Made by a program: the position numbers and the translations under genes. The notes under the pieces were generated by a model, which was not told the DNA's origin, did not search any database, and saw nothing but the letters and a program-made list of their open reading frames with translations. This document shows, piece after piece, positions 9,811-18,510 of a stretch of DNA of 33,589 nucleotides; positions within the stretch are counted from its first letter, which is position 1, and each line of letters begins with the position of its first letter. Origin of the DNA: Chitinophagaceae bacterium (GTDB lineage Bacteria > Bacteroidota > Bacteroidia > Chitinophagales > Chitinophagaceae); NCBI GenBank assembly GCA_022841365.1, contig JALHRP010000018.1, forward strand, positions 26,785 through 60,373, given 5' to 3'.

Positions 9811-9851
9811 TTGCCAACCTTGCTGTACATTTATTGTACAGACTAATGGCA
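9811..9851. promoter_or_regulatory. Nested palindrome just upstream of the AraC-type regulator
   Basis: The core is CTGTACA-TTTAT-TGTACAG (9823-9841), 7-bp perfect arms around 5 nt. A second 5-bp pair, TGCCA (9812-9816) with TGGCA (9847-9851), surrounds it. The core ends 18 nt before the regulator's ATG, near or just after the expected transcription start. This suggests an operator for autoregulation or an RNA hairpin in the leader. AraC proteins usually bind direct repeats, so another protein may be the binder. Confidence 0.4.
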
Positions 9852-9859
9852 GAAATCAA

Positions 9860-10705
9860 ATGAAAGCAGAACTCGAAAAAATAGTTCCCGGAGATGATAA
9901 ACCCGTACTGGTTGCTTACCAGATGAGTCTTCCCTATCTGGAGTTTTACTGGCACCATCACCCGGAGTATGAGCTCACTTATAAAATAAACATATCGGGC
10001 AAGCGGATTGTTGGCGACAGCTACCAGGAATTTTCGCCGGGCGATCTGGTTTTAATTGGTCCCGATTTACCACACACCTGGGTAACTGATAAAAAAATAA
10101 AAGATACTACCTGTGAGTTTGTGGTGATTCAGTTTTCAGGTTCGTTGTTTAACAGCCTGTCTGGTTTAAATGAGTTTGATAATATTAAACGGCTGTTGCA
10201 AAAAAGCAAATACGGTCTTCATTTTAAAAACAGCCGGTTGTTTAAAGAAGTGATTTTGGGACTGCCTGAGAAAACAGGTGTTGAAAAATTTACAGATCTC
10301 GTATGGTTACTGGAACAACTGAGTAAACAAAAAGGCACCAAGCTTGCATCGGCAGAGTACGATATTTCAACAGCAAAAAACAGTGAACCACGCATTAACA
10401 AAGTGTGTACGTATGTAGAGCAGAATTTTGCCAAGCCCATCCGCATTTCCGATGCAGCAAAAATTATCAATATTTCGCCGAGTGCATTTTGTAAATTTTT
10501 TAAACGGGCAACCGGGAAAACATTTTCTGATTATCTCAATGAAATCAGGATTGGCTATGCCTGTTATCAGTTGATTGAAACGGATAAACAGATCTCTACC
10601 ATTGCACGCAGCGCAGGTTTTGAATCGCTTTCTTATTTTAACCGTGTATTTGCAAAAAAGAAAAACAGCCGCCCCCGTGAATTCAGAAGCGAGGCTGCTT
10701 TTTAA
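9860..10705 (+). CDS. AraC family transcriptional regulator
   Basis: 281 residues from the ATG at 9860. A longer frame back to 9707 starts with TTG and runs through two hairpins, so I do not use it. The N-terminal half is a cupin-like sensor domain (WHHHPEYELTYKINISG near residue 31, then SPGDLVLIGPDLPHTW). The C-terminal 100 residues hold the double helix-turn-helix of AraC/XylS proteins: ISDAAKIINISPSAFCKFFK and ISTIARSAGFESLSYFNRVF, ending PREFRSE. It is divergent from the amylase-susCDE operon and is the only regulator beside it, so control of that operon in response to a sugar is the likely role (inference). It converges with the next gene, with 9 nt between the stop codons. Confidence 0.88.
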   Translation: MKAELEKIVPGDDKPVLVAYQMSLPYLEFYWHHHPEYELTYKINISGKRIVGDSYQEFSPGDLVLIGPDLPHTWVTDKKIKDTTCEFVVIQFSGSLFNSLSGLNEFDNIKRLLQKSKYGLHFKNSRLFKEVILGLPEKTGVEKFTDLVWLLEQLSKQKGTKLASAEYDISTAKNSEPRINKVCTYVEQNFAKPIRISDAAKIINISPSAFCKFFKRATGKTFSDYLNEIRIGYACYQLIETDKQISTIARSAGFESLSYFNRVFAKKKNSRPREFRSEAAF

Positions 10706-10714
10706 TCTGTTTGT

Positions 10715-12355
10715 TTATTTTGAAAAAACAACCTCACCTCCGCAAATAGTTTTGATCACTTTTGTTGAAAGGATCTGTTCAAACGTTGCCGTCATTAAAT
10801 CATGATCAAGCAAAACAAAATCGGCCAGCTTTCCTTTTTCAATACTTCCTTTCTCCTTTTCTTCAAAGGCGGCTTTCGCTGCCCAGATGGTCATGCCACG
10901 TAATGTTGCTTCACGGGATAATGCATTTTCTGTTTGATACCCCGCAGCAGGCCATCCTTTGGCATCTTTACGAAATACAGCGGCATAAAAAGTTTTCAGC
11001 GGATCAATATCTTCAACCGGAAAATCAGTGCCCAATGGTATCCATCCGTTTTGTTGCAGCAAATCGTTAAACGCATAAGCTCCTTTAACACGTATGGGTC
11101 CAACTCTTTTTTCGGCCCAGTACATATCGCTTGTTGCATGTGTAGGTTGTACACTGGGCACTACACTGTACATGCCAAACAATCTAAAATCGTTTGCATT
11201 TACAACCTGTGCATGTTCAATACGCCAGCGCAGATCATTTCTTTCTTTTAAGTACTTGCCATAAATATTGAGAATGGTTCGGTTGCCGCTGTCGCCTATA
11301 GCATGCGTACACATCTGAAATCCTTTTTGATAAATCACTGATGCAACAGAATCAAAATGTTCGGGATTGCTGAGTAAAAAACCAACACTGCCGGGTTTAT
11401 CTTCATAGGGCTCCAGTAAACAGGCACCTCTTGAACCCAATGCACCATCAGCATATACTTTAAAACTCTGCACATTTAACCGGTCTGTTTTTATTTTGCC
11501 CCGCTGAAAAATAGCGTTGTAATTTTTTGCTGCGTCACTCAGCATTACATTGAGCCGCATTTTTAAATCGCCACTCATGTTTGCTTTTTCAATCTGCAAT
11601 ACATCTTCATAGTCCAATCCGCAATCGGTAATGGATGTTAACCCTGCAGCAAAACAATTTTTCTGTGCAGCCATCAATCCTTCTTTGATTTGCTGATCTG
11701 TTGCCGGCGGTATATTTTTTGAAACAAGATCAATAGCGTTATCAATCAACACGCCGGTTGGCTTTCCGTTTTGCAAAATCACATCACCACCAACCAAAGT
11801 TGTTGCATCTGTTACGCTGCTTTTATTTAAAGCAAGCTCATTCACTACTGCAGCATGACCATCAACCCTTGTTAACAATACCGGATTATCCGGAAACAGT
11901 TCATTTAATTTTTGATTTACTGGAAACTCTTTTTGTTCCCAGTCGTTCTGATCCCAGCCACGGCCAATGATCCAATCGCCGGGTGCAGGTGCCATTTGTT
12001 TTTTAAAATCGGCCAGCCGTTTCAATACATCTTCCCAACTGGTTGTTCCGGTGAGATCGGCTGTACGCAAACCCAATCCATAACGATAGAAATGTGCATG
12101 CGCATCATTAAAGCCGGGATATAAAAACTTCCCCTGCAGATCAATGCTTTCTTTTGCTGTGTACATCTTTTGCAGATCGGCAGTGTTGCCCACTGCTACA
12201 ATTTTTCCGTCTTTCACCGCAACGGCTTCTGCTTTTGAAAACAACGAATCAACGGTGTATACTGTACCGTTAAAGAGTAATGTGTCAACAGTTGTTTTGC
12301 TGTTGCATTGGCTAAAGATCACAACAAGAACTAAGAAAGAACAAAATCGTAGCAT
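10715..12355 (-). CDS. Amidohydrolase family lipoprotein (YtcJ-like)
   Basis: 546 residues, ATG at 12353-12355. The leader MLRFCSFLVLVVIFSQ ends at Cys17 in a lipobox-like FSQC, so the protein is probably a periplasmic or outer-membrane-facing lipoprotein. The composite amidohydrolase layout is clear: an N-terminal beta-sandwich (DTLLFNGTVYTVDSLFSKAEAVAV), the metal motif GFNDAHAHF (His86, His88), then THAIGDSGNRTILN, WRIEHAQVV and the C-terminal LGTDFPVEDIDPL metal-binding Asp. The closing KGSIEKGKLADFVLLDHDLM is typical of the family. Members hydrolyse amide or similar bonds; the substrate cannot be told from sequence. It is divergent from ligA and shows no functional link to its neighbours. 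Confidence 0.85.
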   Translation of the reverse strand: MLRFCSFLVLVVIFSQCNSKTTVDTLLFNGTVYTVDSLFSKAEAVAVKDGKIVAVGNTADLQKMYTAKESIDLQGKFLYPGFNDAHAHFYRYGLGLRTADLTGTTSWEDVLKRLADFKKQMAPAPGDWIIGRGWDQNDWEQKEFPVNQKLNELFPDNPVLLTRVDGHAAVVNELALNKSSVTDATTLVGGDVILQNGKPTGVLIDNAIDLVSKNIPPATDQQIKEGLMAAQKNCFAAGLTSITDCGLDYEDVLQIEKANMSGDLKMRLNVMLSDAAKNYNAIFQRGKIKTDRLNVQSFKVYADGALGSRGACLLEPYEDKPGSVGFLLSNPEHFDSVASVIYQKGFQMCTHAIGDSGNRTILNIYGKYLKERNDLRWRIEHAQVVNANDFRLFGMYSVVPSVQPTHATSDMYWAEKRVGPIRVKGAYAFNDLLQQNGWIPLGTDFPVEDIDPLKTFYAAVFRKDAKGWPAAGYQTENALSREATLRGMTIWAAKAAFEEKEKGSIEKGKLADFVLLDHDLMTATFEQILSTKVIKTICGGEVVFSK

Positions 12356-12460
12356 ATGTTTTGGAATTGAACTTGAATATCAGCAAAAAAAAGACAGGTT
12401 TGTCTAACATGCAGAAATTATTGATGAATGGCAGTGAAAAAAATGAACAGGTGAATTTCA

Positions 12461-12490
12461 TTTGTTTTGTTCCCAGTCCTTGTATTTTTA
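12461..12490 (+). promoter_or_regulatory. Candidate Bacteroidota promoter for ligA
   Basis: TTTG at 12461-12464, an 18-nt spacer, then TATTTTTA at 12483-12490 (7 of 8 positions of TAnnTTTG). Transcription would start about 12 nt before the ligA ATG at 12509, giving a very short leader. Confidence 0.5.
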
Positions 12491-12508
12491 CTGTCAGATT
12501 TTATTTCT

Positions 12509-14611
12509 ATGTATTCTCCAGACATTACAAAACAACTGCAGCAATCAACTGCTTCGCTGCTGCAGCAACTGAATGAAAAAGAAATTGAACCAATTCAATT
12601 GGAGTTGCTACGCAACGTTCTCCGGTTTCATGAATACCGTTACTATGTATTAAACGATCCTTTCATCAGCGATTATGAATACGATCAGCTGTACAAAGCA
12701 CTGGAGAAAATTGAAGCCGCCAATCCTGCACTCATTACTCCTGCATCACCCACACAACGTGTTGCAAAGGGCTTGGGAAATGATTTTAAAAAAGTACAGC
12801 ATCTTGTTCCCATGCTGAGTTTAGAAAACTCTTACAATGCCGATGACCTGATTGATTGGGACCGTAAAGCAAAAGAGGCAAGCGGGTTAACTGAAATTGA
12901 ATATTGTGTAGAACCAAAATTCGACGGCGCAAGCATTTCACTTATTTATCAGGATGATCTGCTGGTACGTGCCGCAACAAGAGGTGATGGATCAGAAGGC
13001 GAAGAAATTACTACCAATATCCGCCAGATCAAATCTATTCCACTCACAGCTGCCTTTTCAACATACGGCATCAGTCAAATTGAAATTCGTGGCGAAGTGT
13101 TACTGAGCAAGAAAAATTTTAAAGCCTACAATGATCAACTGGCCGAAGAAAATCTGCCGCCGTTGGCTAATCCACGCAATGCAGCCAGCGGAAGTTTGCG
13201 TATAAAAGACGAAAAAGAAGTAGCCCGCAGAAATCTGGAAGCCTTTTTATATCATGTAGGTTTTGTTACCATGTCTGCAACAAAAAGCACCTTGTATGAT
13301 GTGTTGCACACACATAGTGCTGCGTTAAAAATGATGTGGGAGCTGGGTTTTCGCAGTCCGGAAAAAGAAAAGAAAATCTGCAAAGGCATTGATGAAGTAA
13401 TTGCTTACTGTAATGAGTATGAGCAAAAGCGGGACACACTTCCTTATGAGATAGACGGCATGGTGATTAAGGTAGATGATCTGTTGCTGCAGGATAAAAT
13501 GGGCATGACCAGTCATCATCCACGCTGGGCCATTGCATATAAATTTAAAGCCAGACAGGGCACAAGCAAACTGCGCAATGTAGAATATCAGGTTGGCAGA
13601 ACCGGTGCTGTAACACCTGTTGCCAAGATTGATCCGGTAGCAATTGGTGGTGTAACGGTAACCAGTATCTCTTTACATAACCAGGATTTTATTGCAGAGA
13701 AAGATCTGATGATGGGTGATACCGTTTTGGTTGAACGTGCAGGCGATGTGATTCCCTACATTGTAAAATCAATGCCCGAACTTAGAACAGGTGATGAAAG
13801 CCCCATCATTTTTCCAACACAATGCCCTGTGTGCAAAAGTGATTTGGTAAAGCCTGCAGAAGAAGCAGTGTGGCGTTGTATAAATTATCAATGCGAAGCA
13901 CAGATTGTAGAACGCATTATTCATTTTACAAGCAAAGATGCCATGGATATACGTGGCATGGGTGATGCCAATGTGCGGAAGTTTTATGAACTGGGTTATC
14001 TCAAAAATATTCCATCGCTTTATCAGTTACCGTTTGAACAGATCAGGAGCTTAGAAGGCTATGGAGCAAAGAGTGTAGACAATCTGCAGACAGCAATTGA
14101 ACATTCAAAAAAGCAACCGCTGTTTCGTTTAATATATGCGTTGGGTATTCGCTTTGTAGGAGAAGCTACCGCTAAAACGCTGGCCAATGCAACCAATCAC
14201 CTGCTTGATATAGCTAACAAGTCAATGGAAGAATTACAACAGATGGAAGATGTTGGCCCAAGAGTTGCAGGAAGTATTTTTGAATTTTTCAGCAACAGTG
14301 AAAACATTGCACTGCTGCAACAACTGGAAGCATTTGGACTGCAGTTAAAAAATGAACAGAAAGAATCAACACATGACGGTAATTTAAATGGCATTACTTT
14401 TTTATTTACCGGAACACTTCCAACATTGAAGCGGAGCGAAGCAGAAAAAATGGCGGAAGAACAGGGCGGAACTATTTTAAGCGGAGTAAGTGCAAAACTC
14501 AATTACCTTGTAGTAGGTGAAGATGCAGGCAGTAAACTCGAAAAAGCTAAAAAAATAACGACTGTCAAAATTATTTCTGAAGAAGAGTTTATTGCCCTCT
14601 TAAAAAAATAA
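12509..14611 (+). CDS. ligA: NAD-dependent DNA ligase LigA
   Basis: 700 residues from the ATG at 12509; the frame extends upstream only to a TTG that would overlap the promoter. Domain Ia carries LRFHEYRYYVLNDPFISDYEYD, which binds the nicotinamide part of NAD. The adenylation motif VEPKFDGASISL puts the catalytic lysine at 137. The OB fold follows, then a Cys4 zinc finger (Cys439, Cys442, Cys457, Cys462), helix-hairpin-helix repeats (about 480-610) and a C-terminal BRCT domain (GITFLFTGTLPTLKRSEAE, about 622-700). All parts of a working bacterial ligase are present. It seals nicks in replication and repair. It is divergent from the amidohydrolase, and the next gene lies 142 nt downstream on the same strand. 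Confidence 0.97.
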   Translation: MYSPDITKQLQQSTASLLQQLNEKEIEPIQLELLRNVLRFHEYRYYVLNDPFISDYEYDQLYKALEKIEAANPALITPASPTQRVAKGLGNDFKKVQHLVPMLSLENSYNADDLIDWDRKAKEASGLTEIEYCVEPKFDGASISLIYQDDLLVRAATRGDGSEGEEITTNIRQIKSIPLTAAFSTYGISQIEIRGEVLLSKKNFKAYNDQLAEENLPPLANPRNAASGSLRIKDEKEVARRNLEAFLYHVGFVTMSATKSTLYDVLHTHSAALKMMWELGFRSPEKEKKICKGIDEVIAYCNEYEQKRDTLPYEIDGMVIKVDDLLLQDKMGMTSHHPRWAIAYKFKARQGTSKLRNVEYQVGRTGAVTPVAKIDPVAIGGVTVTSISLHNQDFIAEKDLMMGDTVLVERAGDVIPYIVKSMPELRTGDESPIIFPTQCPVCKSDLVKPAEEAVWRCINYQCEAQIVERIIHFTSKDAMDIRGMGDANVRKFYELGYLKNIPSLYQLPFEQIRSLEGYGAKSVDNLQTAIEHSKKQPLFRLIYALGIRFVGEATAKTLANATNHLLDIANKSMEELQQMEDVGPRVAGSIFEFFSNSENIALLQQLEAFGLQLKNEQKESTHDGNLNGITFLFTGTLPTLKRSEAEKMAEEQGGTILSGVSAKLNYLVVGEDAGSKLEKAKKITTVKIISEEEFIALLKK

Positions 14612-14753
14612 CGATCGGGTTCAGGAAAATGATTGATCAGGTGGATAATTACTGATGCAGAAATAACTGTTTCAATGAACCGTTGCATTTTAGAATTATT
14701 ATCATTACTTTTTAAATGGCATTTAGTATATTTAATATCTCCAATCTTTTTTT

Positions 14754-15323
14754 ATGATCAAGAAGCTTCCCGGCGAACAATGGAAACAACTGCAATTTGC
14801 CGGCTGGAAACAGTTGCGGAAGAAATATGCCGTATCCAATCTTGGCCGCTGTGCAAGTTTTCATCAGGACGTTACAGAAGACGGAAAGTTGCTGAACGGA
14901 TCAATCACAACAGGCTATCGTACATTAAACCTGCACCGAGCAGAAAATAAAGGAACCATTTATTTACACCGTGAAGTAGCCAAACTGTTTTGTAAAAAAA
15001 CGTCGCCCCGCTGCAAATATGTTATTCACCATAACCACAACAAAACAGATAACAAAGCAGCTAACTTAAAATGGGCAACACTGGAAGAGATGGCGGCCCA
15101 TCAGCAAAAAAGCCCTCAAAAAATTGCTTACAAAAAATTACAGAAAGAACGCAGCTCCACACAAAAAGGATTAAAGCTAACACCAGTGCAGGTTAAGACC
15201 ATTAAAAAAATTATTCAGGATCCTAACCGCAGCATCACTTACAAACAACTTGCAAAAAAATACAGCGTAAGTGAAATGACATTGTACCGCATCAGAAGCG
15301 GAGAGAATTGGGGAGCAGTCTGA
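14754..15323 (+). CDS. Free-standing NUMOD4/HNH endonuclease-like protein
   Basis: 189 residues from ATG 14754. The N-terminus (GEQWKQLQFAGWKQLRKKYAVSNLGR, about 7-32) matches the NUMOD4 pattern W-x-x-...-VSNLGR seen in homing endonucleases. The centre, YLHREVAKLF and VIHHNHNKTDNKAANLKWAT (about 64-105), matches the HNH_3 nuclease motif with its His and Asn residues. The basic C-terminus (LTPVQVKTIKKII and ITYKQLAKKYSVSEMTLYRI) is a helix-turn-helix of the NUMOD1/resolvase kind. It is a predicted DNA-binding nuclease. No phage, intron or intein is visible around it; it sits between ligA and a conserved gene. It could be a solitary selfish gene or a domesticated nuclease. Confidence 0.8.
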   Translation: MIKKLPGEQWKQLQFAGWKQLRKKYAVSNLGRCASFHQDVTEDGKLLNGSITTGYRTLNLHRAENKGTIYLHREVAKLFCKKTSPRCKYVIHHNHNKTDNKAANLKWATLEEMAAHQQKSPQKIAYKKLQKERSSTQKGLKLTPVQVKTIKKIIQDPNRSITYKQLAKKYSVSEMTLYRIRSGENWGAV

Positions 15324-15341
15324 ACCTTGATTAATAAGATT

Positions 15342-15387
15342 AAAATGATGGCCATGATTGATTAACGTCTATCATCGCCATCATTTT
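15342..15387. terminator. Strong bidirectional hairpin terminator
   Basis: Arms 15342-15358 and 15371-15387 pair over 11 + 5 bp with a single C/C mismatch, around a 12-nt loop. The right arm runs into a T-stretch, and A-residues on the left serve the other strand. It ends transcription after the HNH gene. Confidence 0.75.
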
Positions 15388-15456
15388 TTATTAATGAATA
15401 CAGCTTCCGGTCTTAACTTTAAACTTCAAACCATTCAATCTCTTTAATCAAGGTAT

Positions 15457-16128
15457 ATGATCCAACCATCAACACTTAAATTTCTAACCAGCTTAAAGAA
15501 GAACAACAACAAACCATGGTTTGATGCTAACCGTAAAGCATACGAAGCAGCAAAGACAGATTTTGCCGGTTTTATAGATACTGTTATTGAAAGGTATGGG
15601 AAAAAAGATCCTTCCATTGCTCAATTAAAAGCAAAAGACTGCATGTTCCTCATCAACCGGGATGTTCGCTTTTCAAAAGACAAGAGTCCGTATAAAACCA
15701 ATTTTGGCGCCAGTATTAATAAAGGCGGAAAAAAATCAATGACAGCAGGTTATTATTTTCATCTGGAACCCGGCGAATCATTTACAGGTGGCGGGTTATA
15801 TATGGCCATGCCCGATCAGTTAAAAAATATTCGTCAGGAAATAGATTACAGCTGGAAAGAATTTCACAAAATCATCAGCACAAAACAATTCAAAACTGTC
15901 TACGGTGATTTGTATATGGGCGATGATATGAAACTGGTGCGCCCTCCAAAAGGATATGAAGCAGATAATCCTGCTATTGAATACATCAAATTAAAAAGCT
16001 GGATTGGTTTTCACAAACTGAGCAACAGCGATCTTACATCAAATACATTACTGAAAAAAACAGTGACTTCATTTGAGGTATTAAAACCTTTACTTGATTT
16101 TTTAAATCAGGGGCTTGAACCGGGTTAG
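15457..16128 (+). CDS. DUF2461 / TIGR02453 family protein
   Basis: 223 residues, ATG at 15457. The family signature is clear: FLTSLKKNNNKPWFDANRKAYEAAKTDF at the N-terminus, then FLINRDVRFSKDKSPYKTNFGASI, YYFHLEPGESFTGGGLYMAMPDQL and the C-terminal RPPKGYEADNPAIEYIKLKSW. The length is usual for the family. The protein is cytosolic, with no signal peptide or membrane segment. The biochemical function of this widespread family is not established as far as I know. It follows the hairpin terminator, so it probably has its own promoter, and it converges with the next gene with only 7 nt between the two. Confidence 0.9.
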   Translation: MIQPSTLKFLTSLKKNNNKPWFDANRKAYEAAKTDFAGFIDTVIERYGKKDPSIAQLKAKDCMFLINRDVRFSKDKSPYKTNFGASINKGGKKSMTAGYYFHLEPGESFTGGGLYMAMPDQLKNIRQEIDYSWKEFHKIISTKQFKTVYGDLYMGDDMKLVRPPKGYEADNPAIEYIKLKSWIGFHKLSNSDLTSNTLLKKTVTSFEVLKPLLDFLNQGLEPG

Positions 16129-16135
16129 CAGCAGT

Positions 16136-17197
16136 TTATTGCTTTTGAAAGGTAAACGGATACACTCCGTTTGAATTGGAAATTTGTAACAGATACATTC
16201 CTTTTGCAAGCCTGTGTACATCAATTGTGCGGTTATCATTGATGATGCCCGATTGAACAGTATGCCCATTTGCAGTAATGATTCTGTAACTGTTCAACAA
16301 CGTAGAAGTTGCAGCAGGCAAATCAACGGTTAAAAAATTTGTAACAGGATTTGGATATACCTGAATGTTTTGCTGATTTGTTTTTTGCACACGCACTGAA
16401 TAGGAATACCTGATTTCGCCGTTATTTTCTTTTGTTTTAATACGGTAAAGTCCACCGGTTCTTTTTACTGCATCACAAAACGTATAGGTGTGTGGATTGG
16501 GATCATTAGTTGCAGACATTGTTCCTGCTGAATAAAAAGAAATACCATTTGAACTGTATTCAATATCGTAGCTGTTGATCTCCTGTTCTGCCTCTGCTTT
16601 CCATGAAATACAGCTTTGGTTGTTTACTGCACTTAGCTGAAGAGCAGAAATAACAACCGGTAATGTGGTACTACGTAAACCGGTAGTTCCGCAAAAGGTA
16701 TAATTACCTGTACGTTGAGAGTTTGTATTTGTTGCACCAAATATGCGGAAGTGATATAGTTGTCCCGGAGTAAGTGGAGATAAGATGAGTGTCTCTTGTG
16801 CATTTGCACCGTTAGCATCTATACATCCTATCTGGTTTAAACCAATACAGGTAGTACCTGAAAAAGCCTGGATAGCCACATCAAATGAAGAAGTAGGGTT
16901 TACAACAATTGATGCCGATGTTGTTTGTGCGTAAAACTTAAACCACACGTCAGAGCCAGTTGTACCCGTTGCACATGCCGGTGCTATACCACAAGCATCC
17001 ATTGTTGTTATGGTTTCACATCCGGCGGCATTTGTATTGCAAAATATTGTGCCACCGGAGGGACAACTGACCAACCATGATTCACTAAATGTACCGGCAG
17101 TGGCAAAGGTTGAACCGCCTCCTAAAATTTGTGCGGAGCTGCATATTGACATGCATATGCATACAATAAAAAGAACGGATTGAATAATCTGTTTCAA
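16136..17197 (-). CDS. Secreted protein with type IX sorting domain
   Basis: 353 residues if started at the TTG at 17195-17197. No in-frame ATG lies upstream before a TGA, and the next internal ATG (codon 16) would leave only half a signal peptide, so TTG is the best start. The signal peptide is MKQIIQSVLFIVCICMSICS, cleaved before Gln23. Residues about 25-175 hold a cysteine-containing beta domain of the kind seen in adhesin-like secreted Bacteroidota proteins (DVWFKFYAQTTSASIVVNP, YHFRIFG). A fibronectin-like segment follows (LSAVNNQSCISWKAEAEQEINSYDIE). The last 75 residues (VYPNPVTNFLTVDLP to the end) form a type A T9SS sorting domain. The function of the cargo part is unknown. Confidence 0.82.
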   Translation of the reverse strand: MKQIIQSVLFIVCICMSICSSAQILGGGSTFATAGTFSESWLVSCPSGGTIFCNTNAAGCETITTMDACGIAPACATGTTGSDVWFKFYAQTTSASIVVNPTSSFDVAIQAFSGTTCIGLNQIGCIDANGANAQETLILSPLTPGQLYHFRIFGATNTNSQRTGNYTFCGTTGLRSTTLPVVISALQLSAVNNQSCISWKAEAEQEINSYDIEYSSNGISFYSAGTMSATNDPNPHTYTFCDAVKRTGGLYRIKTKENNGEIRYSYSVRVQKTNQQNIQVYPNPVTNFLTVDLPAATSTLLNSYRIITANGHTVQSGIINDNRTIDVHRLAKGMYLLQISNSNGVYPFTFQKQ

Positions 17198-17366
17198 GTT
17201 AATGGGGTTAAAGAGTAAAACTAAATTACATCAATTAACCCCCATTTAAAATGGATTATTTAACTATCTGTTTCTCCCATTATACATTCATTTAATGCAA
17301 ACGATTGATGGGAATATTTCCTGCAACACTTTACTCTAACAATAAATAAAACCCACAAAATAACGT

Positions 17367-18356
17367 TTACAACAGCCCTTTTGCAACAAGATACTCAGCA
17401 ATCTGCACGGCATTGGTAGCAGCTCCTTTACGTAAGTTGTCACTTACCACCCACATGTTTAAGGTATTTAGTTGTGTTTCGTCTCTGCGTAAACGGCCGA
17501 CAAACACCTCATCTTTTTCATGTGCATCCATCGGCATGGGATATTGTTGTGTTGCAGGATCATCTGTCAATACTACTCCCGGTGCACTACTCAACAACGT
17601 TCTTACATCGTTCAGATCAAAATCAGTTGCAAATTCAATATTCACACTTTCACTATGTCCACCCATTACCGGTATGCGTACAGTTGTAGCTGTTACACGA
17701 ATACTTTCATCACGCATAATCTTTTTTGTTTCCAACACCATTTTCATTTCTTCTTTGGTGTAACCGTTTTCTAAAAACACATCAATCTGCGGAATAACAT
17801 TTAAATCAATGGGATATTTATAAGCCATTTCACCCGCAATACCTTTGCGTTCATTCAACAACTGATCCACTGCTTTTACACCGGTGCCTGTTACACTCTG
17901 GTAAGTTGAAACCACAATACGTTTTGCAGTATATTTTTTGTGCAGCGGATTTAATGCCACTACCATTTGAATGGTTGAACAGTTTGGATTTGCAATAATT
18001 TTATCTGCAGCAGTTAATGCATCAGCATTAATTTCCGGTACTACTAATTTTTTTGTTGGATCCATACGCCATGCGCTGGAGTTATCAATCACTGTAATGC
18101 CTGCTTCTGCAAATTTGGGCGCCCACTCCAGCGATGTACTGCCGCCAGCACTGAATAAAGCCACAGCAGGTTTGGCAGCAATGGCATCGGTCATACTCAC
18201 CACTTTATATGTTGTTCCTTTATACTCTACTTCTTTACCAATTGATCGTTCACTGGCAACGGGAATTAATTCGGTAACAGGAAAATTCCGCTCTGCTAAT
18301 ACCTGTAACATTTTAGTTCCTACAAGACCTGTAGCACCTACTACTGCAACTTTCAT
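17367..18356 (-). CDS. asd: Aspartate-semialdehyde dehydrogenase
   Basis: 329 residues, ATG at 18354-18356. The NADP-binding start is VAVVGATGLVGTKMLQVL. The active-site cysteine is Cys126 in ANPNCSTIQM, and the catalytic histidine is His234 in RIPVMGGHSESV. STYQSVTGTG and the C-terminal DNLRKGAATNAVQIAEYL are typical of Asd. It reduces aspartyl phosphate to aspartate semialdehyde, the branch point to lysine/diaminopimelate, threonine and methionine. It is transcribed alone. Its leader contains the 20-bp inverted repeat pair, and a terminator for a separate upstream unit lies beyond that. Confidence 0.96.
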   Translation of the reverse strand: MKVAVVGATGLVGTKMLQVLAERNFPVTELIPVASERSIGKEVEYKGTTYKVVSMTDAIAAKPAVALFSAGGSTSLEWAPKFAEAGITVIDNSSAWRMDPTKKLVVPEINADALTAADKIIANPNCSTIQMVVALNPLHKKYTAKRIVVSTYQSVTGTGVKAVDQLLNERKGIAGEMAYKYPIDLNVIPQIDVFLENGYTKEEMKMVLETKKIMRDESIRVTATTVRIPVMGGHSESVNIEFATDFDLNDVRTLLSSAPGVVLTDDPATQQYPMPMDAHEKDEVFVGRLRRDETQLNTLNMWVVSDNLRKGAATNAVQIAEYLVAKGLL

Positions 18357-18376
18357 TTTCGTTTGTTTTTTTATCT

Positions 18377-18442
18377 GTCAGACGCCCTCGTCGGACAGAT
18401 TTTTTTAGTGATGAATTGCATCGTCCGACGAGGGCGTCTGAC
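18377..18442. repeat. Perfect 20-bp inverted repeat pair with self-palindromic ends
   Basis: GTCAGACGCCCTCGTCGGAC at 18377-18396 is exactly repeated in inverse orientation at 18423-18442, with 26 nt between. Each copy is also bounded by its own short inverted ends: ATCTGTC/GACAGAT around the left copy and CATCGTC/GACGATG around the right copy. Each copy can therefore fold alone, or the two can fold together. The GC-rich core stands out from the AT-rich gap. It looks like two copies of a REP-type dispersed element in opposite orientation upstream of asd. Function is unknown; it may affect asd mRNA or act as a terminator. Confidence 0.8.
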
Positions 18443-18449
18443 GATGGAC

Positions 18450-18478
18450 AAAAAAAAAGCCTTCCGTTTCGGGAAGGC
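18450..18478 (-). terminator. Rho-independent terminator of a small minus-strand unit
   Basis: On the minus strand a 7-bp stem (GCCTTCC / GGAAGGC, plus-strand 18459-18465 and 18472-18478) with a 6-nt loop is followed directly by nine T. This is a classic intrinsic terminator. It lies upstream of asd, so it must end a different transcript, the unit starting near 18567. Confidence 0.8.
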
Positions 18479-18510
18479 CTGTTATTATGTTTACAACACA
18501 ACGTACAATA

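Noticed and set aside
9707-9859. TTG-initiated extension of the AraC regulator
   Set aside because: It runs through two palindromes and has no cupin or other family similarity; the ATG at 9860 fits the family N-terminus.
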